DNA of 6,285 nt from Actinomycetales bacterium (lineage in GTDB: Bacteria; Actinomycetota; Actinomycetes; Actinomycetales; Actinomycetaceae): positions 1 to 6,285 of the forward strand of contig JAAZBW010000321.1 in assembly GCA_012513625.1 (NCBI GenBank), written 5' to 3'. Positions 1-5,334 of the stretch are shown here, one piece after another. A program made the translations under genes and the position numbers. The notes below the pieces were generated by a model, which had not been told where the DNA came from, made no database searches, and saw nothing but the letters and a program-made list of their open reading frames with translations. The stretch's first letter is position 1, and each line of letters begins with the position of its first letter.

Positions 1-30
1 AACCACGTGCCGGACCTGCAGATCAACTAG
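1..30 (+). CDS. C-terminal end of an unidentified protein (partial)
   Basis: Frame 1 reads NHVPDLQIN and then a TAG stop. All nine sense codons end in G or C, as expected for a coding frame in this genome. The gene enters from outside the window and converges with the Nudix gene, leaving a 43-bp gap (31-73) in which I see no convincing terminator hairpin. Nine residues are too few to name a family. The call rests only on codon bias and on a stop placed just before the convergent gene, so it could be chance. Confidence 0.4.
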   Translation, partial: NHVPDLQIN

Positions 31-73
31 CGGACGGCGCAGCGACCGCGTGTGATCGGACGGCCGCGAGACC

Positions 74-481
74 CTAGAATTCGCTGGCGCGGACCCGGGC
101 CCTGACCTCTTCCACAATGGGGAGGTCGGGGCCAAGCCACGGGACGGCGTGAAGCTCCTCGAGCGGGACCCACGCAAGCGATGCGTGGTCCTGGAGTGGC
201 TCGGGCCGCCCGCCCGCGAGCCGTGCCAGCCACACGCGCATGGTGTGGCCGCGGAGCACAGGCCAGTCCGCGCCGCCGGGTGCGGTCACGATTCCCCCGA
301 GCTCCAACTCCACGCCGAGTTCCTCGCGGATTTCCCGCCGCAGCGCCTCCACCGGCTCCTCGCCGGGCTCCACCTTCCCGCCGGGCAGTTCCCACTGTCC
401 GGCGAGTTCGGGCGGGGCGGACCGTTCGGCGCCGAGGAGCCGATCGTCGTCGATGATGGCGGCAGCAACCACGAGTCCCAC
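74..481 (-). CDS. Nudix hydrolase, MutT/8-oxo-dGTP diphosphatase-like
   Basis: A 135-residue protein with a perfect Nudix box, GX5EX7REUXEEXGU: G35, E41, then R49-E50-I51-R52-E53-E54-L55-G56-V57. The acidic residues of this box bind the Mg2+ that drives hydrolysis of a nucleoside diphosphate linked to another group. The short length, the N-terminal VVAAAIIDDDRLL strand, the QWELPGGKVEPGE segment and a C-terminal W-P-L-E-E-L segment fit small MutT-type enzymes that remove oxidised dNTPs from the cytosolic pool. The substrate cannot be read from sequence. The start is GTG, 10 bp after the transglutaminase-like stop, with only a weak AGG upstream, so translation is probably coupled and the gene is probably last in that operon. 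Family assignment is secure; the 8-oxo-dGTP activity is inferred. Confidence 0.92.
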   Translation of the reverse strand: MGLVVAAAIIDDDRLLGAERSAPPELAGQWELPGGKVEPGEEPVEALRREIREELGVELELGGIVTAPGGADWPVLRGHTMRVWLARLAGGRPEPLQDHASLAWVPLEELHAVPWLGPDLPIVEEVRARVRASEF

Positions 482-491
482 GGGTCCGAGC

Positions 492-1292
492 CTACGATTC
501 CGGACGCGAGAGCACGGTGGCGGTCACGGACGCGCCGCCGTCACCGCCGTCGGGGCAGCGGACGAGCGGAGCATCGGCGGCGTCACGGCCCCGGGCGAGC
601 ACCACAGCGCCCTCGTCCGGCGGGCGGGCGGTCTGCGGATCGATGGGGAACCAGGAGAAGCCGGGGATGCAGACGGCGGCCCACGTGTGGATCCCGCGGT
701 CCGGAACTACGCCCACCAGGTAGGAGGCGGCGAGCCCCACGGCGCGCATGGCGCCGATCATGGTGTGAGTGGCATCCACGGCAGAGAGGCCGAGCCGCGC
801 CACCCTGGCCGCCACCTCGGCGATCCCGAGGATGAGGGGCTGCCCGGGGGAGAGGGTGGAGAAGGCGAGGTCTCGCGCGTCGTCGTCGATCCGGACGAGC
901 GTGGAGGGCACGGACGTGGTGGCGATGTAGAGGGCCTCCTCCGCCGAGACGGGCGTGCCGTCCCCGGTGCGGCCGGTGGAGCGGATCGCGCGGATGAGTG
1001 CCGCGCCCTGGTCCCACGTGAGGGTGGGGATGCGCCTGCTGGCGTACGCGGGTTTCGTGAGGCGCACGGAGGCCGCAGAATCGATCCGCGAGCGTCCGGC
1101 GGGGAGTTCGAGGTAGGAGACACGGGTCCCGTCCGGTCCCTCCAGGTCCCGGGTCCCGACGGCGGAGGGTGCCTGAGTGGACCGGCTCACCACCCGCTGG
1201 TTCTCGTAGTCGCAGGGGATGAACTGGGTGCGGATCGTGGCGGCGGCGGGAAGGTCCAGCTCCGCGGAGACGGTCACGTGGACGATGCTCAC
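492..1292 (-). CDS. Transglutaminase-like protein, catalytic Cys apparently replaced by Ala
   Basis: A 266-residue protein with the layout of bacterial transglutaminase-like proteins: a beta-rich N-terminal domain (about 1-90) and a papain-like core (about 155-220). The core segment AVDATHTMIGAMRAVGLAASYLVG (171-194, quoted in parts) matches the family helix and strand usually written as CxDxAHLMIALLRALGIPARYVSG. The position expected to hold the nucleophilic Cys is A171; D173 and H176 of that helix are kept. The other two triad positions survive: H202 in HTWAAVCIPG and D218 in FPIDP. The only cysteines (27, 208, 246) lie elsewhere. The start is GTG, overlapping the ATP-grasp stop as GTGA, with a strong GAGGAGG four bases upstream, which indicates tight coupling. 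By inference it is a non-catalytic or altered member acting with the ATP-grasp neighbour. Substrate and localisation are unknown; I see no signal peptide. Confidence 0.8.
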   Translation of the reverse strand: MSIVHVTVSAELDLPAAATIRTQFIPCDYENQRVVSRSTQAPSAVGTRDLEGPDGTRVSYLELPAGRSRIDSAASVRLTKPAYASRRIPTLTWDQGAALIRAIRSTGRTGDGTPVSAEEALYIATTSVPSTLVRIDDDARDLAFSTLSPGQPLILGIAEVAARVARLGLSAVDATHTMIGAMRAVGLAASYLVGVVPDRGIHTWAAVCIPGFSWFPIDPQTARPPDEGAVVLARGRDAADAPLVRCPDGGDGGASVTATVLSRPES

Positions 1293-2509
1293 GCCGCCTC
1301 CTCGGCCAGGATCACGTGGGCGAGCGGACGGCTGCGGTCGTCCAGTTCACCCACGAACGCGAGGCCGCCCGCGAGTGCGTGCCAGCTCTCACCACCTGCG
1401 GCGTAGCCGCGCAGCATGACCGGGGTGATGTTGCCGTCCGGGAGTTGGACCGCATCGGGTTCCACGGGCTCCTGGCCCACCCAGTCCCACGGTTCGTCCG
1501 CAATGCGGGCGCACAGGTCCGCGATCTCGCGGAGGGGGAGCGAGCGGCCGTCCAGGATCTCGTGGTTCGAGATCGAGCGGATGACGAGGCGGGAGGCGTG
1601 GGCGATCACGTGGGAGCACATGGACCGCTCTCCGCACCAGTAGGTGGTCACAGATGGAAGGACCAGGTCCTCGGAAAGGAAGTGGCGCGCGAGGCGCGGC
1701 AGGAAGGTGGCGAGCGCAGGATTTGCCAGGACTGCCGCTCCCGATGGGTTGGCCAGGCCGACTGTGCCCTGGCGGAGCGCCGCGCCGAGGCCGGGGATGC
1801 CGATCCCCGGCCGCCCCAGCGGTTCCAACGGATCCAGGGCGGAGCTGGGAACGTAACGCAGGAGTAGCTCTGGAGCGGCGCCGCCGTCCACACGCTCGAG
1901 TTGGCCCTGGTGGACCCGGAGGTCCGCCGGCGTGAGGAGGTCGAGGCCGAACTCGCGGGCGGCACTCTCTGCGTCCTGCACGATCAGTTCGTGGGAGAGG
2001 TTCTCGTCCGGCGAGGTGGCCGCAGGATCGAAGAGCAGGGCGCGGTTGTGCGTGCGGAGGTCCAGCTCGGCGCGCACCGCGCGGCCGAACTCCGTGAAAG
2101 GTGAGTCCTCGCCCCACGCCCCGGACGAGAGCAGCCCGAGGCCGTAGGGAATTGAGGTGCGGTCCGCGAGTACGGTCCAGCTCCGGTCCGCATTCCGCAC
2201 CAGCTCGAGGCTCGCGAGGAGCACCCCGGGGGTGGCTTCCGGCAGGGGGCTGTGCAGGGAGCTGGACCAGCCGGGGGTGCCCGAGAGCACGTCCGGGGGG
2301 AGGAGCCCCGCGGTGATGGCCGTGCGAGCCTGCGCGAGATCGTGCACCAGGAGGCGGGCAAGCTGCCCCCGCTGTTCGATACCGTCCCGGATGGTGTGCA
2401 CCTGGCTCCCGTCCACGTGGATGGCGGCAGGACCCTCCAGCGGGCTCTCGGAGGTTTCCTCGGCAGGTTCCTCTGCGTGAGTGGCGGCGTCCGCGGTCAC
2501 AGCTGGCAT
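1289..2509 (-). CDS. Circularly permuted type-2 ATP-grasp-like protein, short and diverged
   Basis: A 406-residue protein. After an Ala/Glu-rich start (1-28) it follows the circularly permuted ATP-grasp family in order: LLPPDVL and PGW (69-81), WTVLADRTSIPYGLG (111-125), PELLLRYV...DPLEP (213-230), GIGIPGLGAALRQGTVGLAN (235-254), NPALATFLPRLARHFLSEDL (263-282), LPSVTTYWCG (284-293), LVIRS (308-312), WVGQEPV (343-349) and a C-terminal AAGGESWHALAGGLAFVG (370-387). Family members form amide bonds using ATP and are commonly encoded with transglutaminase-like and alpha-E proteins. Oddities: it is shorter than the usual 480 or more residues and lacks the N-terminal YDE-type region. The usual GYALENR is GLLSSGAW, the expected LRRxDDxxxDPLEL is LRYVPSSALDPLEP, and NALGSGVLES is NPSGAAVLAN. 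No alpha-E domain is fused. Activity may therefore be lost or altered (inference). The ATG has AAAGGA only two bases away; GTG at codon 4 is an alternative start. Confidence 0.85.
   Translation of the reverse strand: MPAVTADAATHAEEPAEETSESPLEGPAAIHVDGSQVHTIRDGIEQRGQLARLLVHDLAQARTAITAGLLPPDVLSGTPGWSSSLHSPLPEATPGVLLASLELVRNADRSWTVLADRTSIPYGLGLLSSGAWGEDSPFTEFGRAVRAELDLRTHNRALLFDPAATSPDENLSHELIVQDAESAAREFGLDLLTPADLRVHQGQLERVDGGAAPELLLRYVPSSALDPLEPLGRPGIGIPGLGAALRQGTVGLANPSGAAVLANPALATFLPRLARHFLSEDLVLPSVTTYWCGERSMCSHVIAHASRLVIRSISNHEILDGRSLPLREIADLCARIADEPWDWVGQEPVEPDAVQLPDGNITPVMLRGYAAGGESWHALAGGLAFVGELDDRSRPLAHVILAEEAA
1297..1303 (-). promoter_or_regulatory. Ribosome binding site for the transglutaminase-like gene
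   Basis: GAGGAGG on the minus strand lies four bases before the GTG at 1292, inside the last codons of the ATP-grasp gene. Together with the GTGA stop/start overlap it fixes the start and indicates translational coupling of the two proteins. Confidence 0.75.
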
Positions 2510-2536
2510 GGTCCTTTGGTTGTGCGAGCGGCGGGT

Positions 2537-2566
2537 GGGTCCGTCTCTGGACCCCGGTCCCCCGGG
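2537..2566. other. Two small overlapping GC hairpins between membrane-protein and ATP-grasp genes
   Basis: In the 73-bp gap (2510-2582), GGGTCC pairs with GGACCC around a six-base loop (2537-2554). A competing stem pairs CCCGG (2553-2557) with CCGGG (2562-2566). They overlap, so only one can form at a time. There is no T-tract, so a classical terminator is unlikely. They could be a processing or attenuation element between co-directional genes, or simply chance in GC-rich DNA. I found no convincing promoter here: a TTGACT at 2579-2574 has no matching -10. Confidence 0.3.
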
Positions 2567-2582
2567 TGCCGGGAGTCAAGAA

Positions 2583-3392
2583 TCAGTCAATCACACTTCC
2601 TGTGGGGGACCCCGTGACGTGCACAGTCCTCACACGTATGGCCGATGGTGGGAGCGTGGCCACTCGAACGGCCAGCCACTGCTGCTGCCACGAGCGGGAG
2701 ACCCTGCGCTCGCGGATCATGAGCCCCTGGGAAACGAGGGCCCGGCGGAGGTGCTCTGCATCGGCGCTCGCGCGATCGCGGAGGGCGGAGCCGCGTGCCG
2801 CGAGGAACCGTTGTGCACTCGGGGAGAGGCGGCGGTCCCGGGGGTCCCAGGCGTTCCACTCGGGCTCCGCCGGCTCGTCCGCAAGCGGCTCGGGCCACCC
2901 GTGCTGTGCCAGCGCGGCCCGGAGACGCGTGCCGGAGAGCGTGTTGCGCACCCGCGCCAGCTCGGCGTTCGCGGGACCGAGCGCCACCACGTCTGCTCCC
3001 ACCACCAGGGCTTCGGTGAGTTCGCGGGGGACCCGGGTGACGGCGTCGTCCCAGCGGAGTTCGAGGTACGCGGCGGAGATGATGGCGGTCAGGCGCTCCC
3101 GCATGAGCGAGAGTGCGGCGATCAGGCCCACCGCGAGACCGATCCCCACCCAGAGGAGCACGGGGGCGGGATCGATCGTGGAGATGATCCCGGTGAGGCC
3201 GGGGGTGGTGTTCGTCTCTGGCGGCGCTCCCCCTCCGGGAGGGGTGGATGTCCCGTGGCGAGCAGCCCACTGGAAGGTGGCCGAGACGATTCCGCCGAGG
3301 AGGGCGCCCGCTGCAGGAAGTCCCACGAGGAGCGCCAGTTGCCGTGGGGGCGAGGAGCGGAGCCTGGTGGCCTGGGAGTCCGGCGTGCTCAT
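2583..3392 (-). CDS. YqeB-like two-helix membrane protein
   Basis: A 269-residue protein. Two hydrophobic segments, about residues 19-42 and 77-97, are separated by a Pro/Gly/Thr-rich stretch (48-66) that would form an external or internal loop. The soluble C-terminal part begins with a short beta-rich segment, ELTEALVVGADVVALGPANAELARV (124-148, quoted loosely), then a helical region with HGWPEPLADEP (164-174), an FLAARGSAL helix, DAEHLRRALVSQGLMIRER (211-229) and a Trp/Gln-rich SWQQQW (234-239). This order resembles actinobacterial YqeB-type proteins, in which a PH-like domain is followed by a helical region ending in an aromatic motif before a membrane-proximal tail. I recall that family only in outline, so the name is tentative and no function is known. 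The ATG start has only weak purine stretches upstream. It is the first gene after the 119-bp dyad-bearing gap and lies 73 bp before the ATP-grasp gene, so co-transcription is possible but unproven. Confidence 0.7.
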   Translation of the reverse strand: MSTPDSQATRLRSSPPRQLALLVGLPAAGALLGGIVSATFQWAARHGTSTPPGGGAPPETNTTPGLTGIISTIDPAPVLLWVGIGLAVGLIAALSLMRERLTAIISAAYLELRWDDAVTRVPRELTEALVVGADVVALGPANAELARVRNTLSGTRLRAALAQHGWPEPLADEPAEPEWNAWDPRDRRLSPSAQRFLAARGSALRDRASADAEHLRRALVSQGLMIRERRVSRSWQQQWLAVRVATLPPSAIRVRTVHVTGSPTGSVID

Positions 3393-3458
3393 GTTCGGAG
3401 CCTGCCACCTCAGCGGTGCGAGGGCGACAATCCGGAGGATGAAGCCGCGCGGCGCAGG

Positions 3459-3486
3459 GTCACACCTGGGTCTGACGCCGCGTCAA
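3459..3486 (-). promoter_or_regulatory. Candidate promoter for the membrane-protein operon
   Basis: On the minus strand TTGACG (3486-3481) is a good -35 match. With a 16-base spacer it is followed by TGTGAC (3464-3459), a weak -10 with three of six matches. It would give a leader of about 60 bases before the ATG at 3392. The -35 overlaps a perfect palindrome, which raises its interest, but the weak -10 keeps confidence low. Confidence 0.3.
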
Positions 3487-3502
3487 CTTCTGTAAATGTT
3501 GA
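3473..3502. promoter_or_regulatory. Overlapping operator-like dyads
   Basis: TGACGC-C-GCGTCA (3473-3485) is a perfect 13-base palindrome with a single central base. TCAAC (3483-3487) and GTTGA (3498-3502) form a second inverted repeat around ten bases, sharing the edge of the first. Both lie in the most AT-rich stretch of the window and overlap the candidate -35 of the membrane-protein gene. The position suits a repressor or activator site, the obvious candidate being the regulator encoded immediately upstream. The second dyad could instead form a weak hairpin after the regulator stop codon. Only the symmetry is seen; binding is inferred. Confidence 0.4.
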
Positions 3503-3511
3503 AATACCGCC

Positions 3512-4375
3512 TCAGATCCATCCGAATCGGGAGGCCTTCATCCCCAGTTCGAATCGGGTCTCGGAACCGGTGTGATCGTAGAGCCCGGTGATCACGCGGG
3601 CCACGGTGCGTTCAGATAGGTCCATCTGCTCCGCGATCGCGGCGTCCTTCATGCCGCGCGCGAGCAGCGTGAGCACATTTTGCTCCTGGCGGGAGAGCGG
3701 CGTGGCCGGCCTCGTGATCGGCGCGGAATCCACCGGTGCCGAGTTCGAGACGGGGCTGCCCTCCTCCCAGTACTGCTCGAACAGCGCGGCGAGCGAGGCG
3801 AGCAGGATGGGCGACTTGACGATGAGGCCCTCGTTCTGGGGACCGGGGGCTGCTGAAGCCACCACCGCCGTGCTCTCGTCCACCAGTGCGAGCCGGGCCG
3901 GGAGGCTGGGGACAGAGCGGACGAGCCCGCGCCTCTCGGTGAAGTGCTGCACGAAGTCACGGATTGCCGGAGTCTGCCGGCTTGACTCGATGTAGAGGAT
4001 GCGCACGAGCACGCCGCGCTTCAGGAGGTCACCCACGATCCCCTCCACCTCATCGAGGTGGGCGGGTGTCAGCTCGCCCACAAGGAAGGCGAGGAGTTCC
4101 TCCTTCGCGGTGGCCGCCACTTCCGAGATCCGGGCGGAGAGCGTGACGGCCGCCGGGATCTGGGTCACGGCGGGGTGGAGCACCCGCCACCCCGAGGTGG
4201 TGAGAGTGGAACGCTGCGTGAGCCCCAACTCCTCGAGAGCGGCGAGCGCGCCCTCCACCTCGGCGCGAGTGATCCCGAGCTGGGCGGCGATATCCGCAAT
4301 ACCGCTCCCCGGGCTGCCCGAGAGCTCGTGATAGACCTTCCGCTGAGTGGCTGTGACGCCGAGTGAGTCGAGCAC
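3512..4375 (-). CDS. TrmB-like / LuxR-type HTH transcriptional regulator
   Basis: About 287 residues. An N-terminal winged helix-turn-helix of TrmB type (about 5-65) carries VTATQRKVYHEL, IADIAAQLGITRAEVEGALAALEELGL and a short wing. A central region (about 85-205) holds VLVRILYIES and LPARLALVDESTAVVA, typical of the phospholipase-D-like sensor part of TrmB proteins, here without an obvious HKD catalytic motif. A Pro/Ser linker (about 210-225) leads to a C-terminal LuxR/GerE helix-turn-helix: LSRQEQNVLTLLARGMKDAAIAEQMDLSERTVARVI. This combination is common in actinobacteria and usually regulates nearby genes; the ligand is unknown. Start choice: the GTG at 4384 abuts GAGGAG with no spacing, whereas the GTG at 4375 lies nine bases away, so I prefer 4375 (the longer form adds three residues). 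It sits downstream of tRNA-Gly on the same strand and 119 bp before the membrane-protein gene, whose dyads it may bind. Confidence 0.88.
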   Translation of the reverse strand: MLDSLGVTATQRKVYHELSGSPGSGIADIAAQLGITRAEVEGALAALEELGLTQRSTLTTSGWRVLHPAVTQIPAAVTLSARISEVAATAKEELLAFLVGELTPAHLDEVEGIVGDLLKRGVLVRILYIESSRQTPAIRDFVQHFTERRGLVRSVPSLPARLALVDESTAVVASAAPGPQNEGLIVKSPILLASLAALFEQYWEEGSPVSNSAPVDSAPITRPATPLSRQEQNVLTLLARGMKDAAIAEQMDLSERTVARVITGLYDHTGSETRFELGMKASRFGWI

Positions 4376-4384
4376 CGCTGGCAC

Positions 4385-4390
4385 CTCCTC
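4385..4390 (-). promoter_or_regulatory. Ribosome binding site deciding the regulator start
   Basis: GAGGAG on the minus strand directly touches the GTG at 4384 but is nine bases from the GTG at 4375. Normal spacing favours the inner start, giving a protein beginning MLDSLGVTATQRK. Confidence 0.55.
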
Positions 4391-4401
4391 GGAGACGGCG
4401 G

Positions 4402-4423
4402 CGGCCCCGGGAGTCCGGGGCCG
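4402..4423 (-). terminator. GC stem-loop between tRNA-Gly and the regulator gene
   Basis: A perfect nine-base-pair stem (4402-4410 with 4415-4423) closes a four-base loop, starting eight bases past the tRNA 3' end on the minus strand. There is no T-tract. It may be a U-less (I-shaped) terminator of the tRNA transcript, a structure guiding 3' processing of the tRNA, or part of the regulator's leader. Its position only 12 bases before the GAGGAG means it could also affect regulator translation. Confidence 0.5.
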
Positions 4424-4431
4424 TGGAGTGG

Positions 4432-4502
4432 AGCGGATGACGGGAATCGAACCCGCGCTATCAGCTTGGGAAGCTGAAGTTCTACCATTGAACTACATCC
4501 GC
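4432..4502 (-). tRNA. tRNA-Gly(CCC)
   Basis: The minus strand folds as a complete 71-base cloverleaf. The acceptor stem GCGGATG pairs with CATCCGC without mismatch. The D arm is GTTC/GAAC with an AATGGTA loop. The anticodon arm TCAGC/GCTGA encloses TTCCCAA, giving anticodon CCC, which reads GGG. The variable loop is four bases (TAGC), and the T arm GCGGG/CCCGT has a TTCGATT loop and one G-T pair. The discriminator base is T, as expected for bacterial tRNA-Gly. The CCA end is not encoded, so it must be added after transcription. A TATGAT -10 lies upstream. Confidence 0.96.
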
Positions 4503-4524
4503 GTTGCCGCTGTGCGGCCCGTTC

Positions 4525-4530
4525 ATCATA
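4525..4530 (-). promoter_or_regulatory. -10 box of the tRNA-Gly promoter
   Basis: TATGAT on the minus strand (4530-4525) matches the consensus at five of six bases and stands out in very GC-rich DNA. Transcription would start near 4518, giving a leader of about 16 bases before the mature tRNA. The -35 position (about 4548-4553) reads TGCGAG and is poor. The spacer contains the palindrome CCCGGCCGGG (4531-4540). Confidence 0.6.
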
Positions 4531-4620
4531 CCCGGCCGGGCCCGGCGCTCGCACGTGTCCCCACCCAGGGTGGGTTCCGCCGTCGCCGGGCAGCGGGGCG
4601 GCCGCGGTGCCGAGGCAACC

Positions 4621-4697
4621 CGCGGCCCACGCCCCCGTCCCGCGGCCCACGCCCCCGTCCCGCGGCCCACGCCCCCGTCCCGCGGCCCACGCCCCCC
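4621..4697. repeat. 20-bp GC-rich tandem repeat, three exact copies plus a partial fourth
   Basis: The unit CGCGGCCCACGCCCCCGTCC occurs three times without a mismatch (4621-4640, 4641-4660, 4661-4680). A fourth copy matches for its first 16 bases before diverging into more GC-rich sequence. The unit length is not a multiple of three and no spacers separate the copies, so it is neither a coding repeat nor a CRISPR. Twenty bases are close to two helical turns, so copies present similar faces. The minus strand has runs of three and five G in every unit, enough for a G-quadruplex. The array ends at the -35 region of the dcd promoter. Confidence 0.92.
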
Positions 4698-4714
4698 GGC
4701 CCGCGGCCCGCGCC

Positions 4715-4728
4715 CTAGACTGTGCGCG
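4715..4728 (+). promoter_or_regulatory. Leaderless-type promoter of dcd
   Basis: TAGACT (4715-4720) fits the actinobacterial TANNNT -10 and is followed, after seven bases, by the GTG at 4728. That spacing puts the transcription start on or next to the start codon. The bases before the GTG contain no Shine-Dalgarno sequence. No -35 is visible; that position lies at the edge of the repeat array. Confidence 0.6.
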
Positions 4729-5333
4729 TGCTGCTCTCAGATCGTGACATCCGTGCCGAGATCGCTGCAGGGCGCGTGGTCCTCACCCCATACGAACCGG
4801 CGATGGTCCAGCCCGCGAGCGTTGACGTGCGCCTCGACCGGCTCTTCCGGCTGTTCGACAACCACCGCTACCCGGTGATTGACCCGAGCGCCGATCAGCC
4901 GGAGCTCACCCGCCTGATCGATGTGGGACCGGAGGAGCCGTTCGTGCTCCACCCGGGCGAGTTCGTGCTCGGTTCCACGTACGAGCGGGTGTCGCTGCCG
5001 GATGACGTGGCCGCGCGCCTCGAGGGCAAGTCGTCGCTCGGCCGCCTCGGCCTCCTCACACACTCCACGGCGGGGTTCGTCGACCCCGGGTTCTCCGGCC
5101 ACGTCACACTTGAACTCTCCAACACCGCCACCCTCCCGATCCTGCTGTGGCCCGGTATGAAGGTGGGTCAGCTCTGCTTCTTCCGCCTCTCCTCGCCCTC
5201 GGAGCGCCCCTACGGCTCGGGCGCCACGGGCTCGCGGTACCAGGGACAGCGTGGCCCCACCGCCTCCCGCTCGCACCTCGGCTTCTCCCGGGTGGCCGTT
5301 GCCGAGGGCTCCGACGCCGCCACCGCCCTCTGA
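4728..5333 (+). CDS. dcd: dCTP deaminase, probably bifunctional (dUMP-forming)
   Basis: 201 residues from the GTG at 4728; a GTG two codons earlier (4722) would also be open, but MLLSDRDIRAEI is the canonical Dcd start and the TAGACT -10 fits 4728. Trimeric dUTPase-fold enzyme of the cytosolic pyrimidine pool that deaminates dCTP. Motifs in order: VQPASVDVRLD (27-37), FVLHPGEFVLGST (72-84), the nucleotide-binding EGKSSLGRLGLLTHSTAG (99-116), DPGFSGHVTLELSN (119-132) with E129 at the expected catalytic glutamate, then GMKVGQLCFFRL and the C-terminal GSRYQGQRGPT lid. The sequence is very close to mycobacterial Dcd, which also hydrolyses the dUTP formed to dUMP, so the same dual activity is likely (inference). 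It runs about ten residues longer at the C terminus. The downstream gene begins one base after the stop. Confidence 0.96.
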   Translation: MLLSDRDIRAEIAAGRVVLTPYEPAMVQPASVDVRLDRLFRLFDNHRYPVIDPSADQPELTRLIDVGPEEPFVLHPGEFVLGSTYERVSLPDDVAARLEGKSSLGRLGLLTHSTAGFVDPGFSGHVTLELSNTATLPILLWPGMKVGQLCFFRLSSPSERPYGSGATGSRYQGQRGPTASRSHLGFSRVAVAEGSDAATAL

Positions 5334-5334
5334 C

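Noticed and set aside
240..1406. Long open frame on the + strand (388 codons)
   Set aside because: It is antisense to the transglutaminase-like and Nudix genes, has a Gly/Arg/Pro-rich translation without motifs, and is a typical shadow in GC-rich DNA.
2557..2579. Promoter for the ATP-grasp gene based on TTGACT at 2579-2574
   Set aside because: At 16-18 bases downstream the sequence is CG-rich with no TANNNT-like -10.
2481..3575. Long open frame on the + strand (364 codons)
   Set aside because: It is antisense to the membrane-protein gene, runs across the regulatory gap and the regulator end, and has no recognisable domain.
4432..4502. tRNA-Gly as an integration (att) site for a mobile element
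   Set aside because: No integrase, no duplicated tRNA 3' end and no change in base composition is visible in the window.
4560..4574. Hairpin CCCACC-CAG-GGTGGG
   Set aside because: Six base pairs with a three-base loop is expected often in DNA this GC-rich, and no gene end or start is nearby to give it a role.
4621..4697. Possible CRISPR array
   Set aside because: The copies are directly adjacent with no unique spacers, the unit is only 20 bp, and no cas genes are present.
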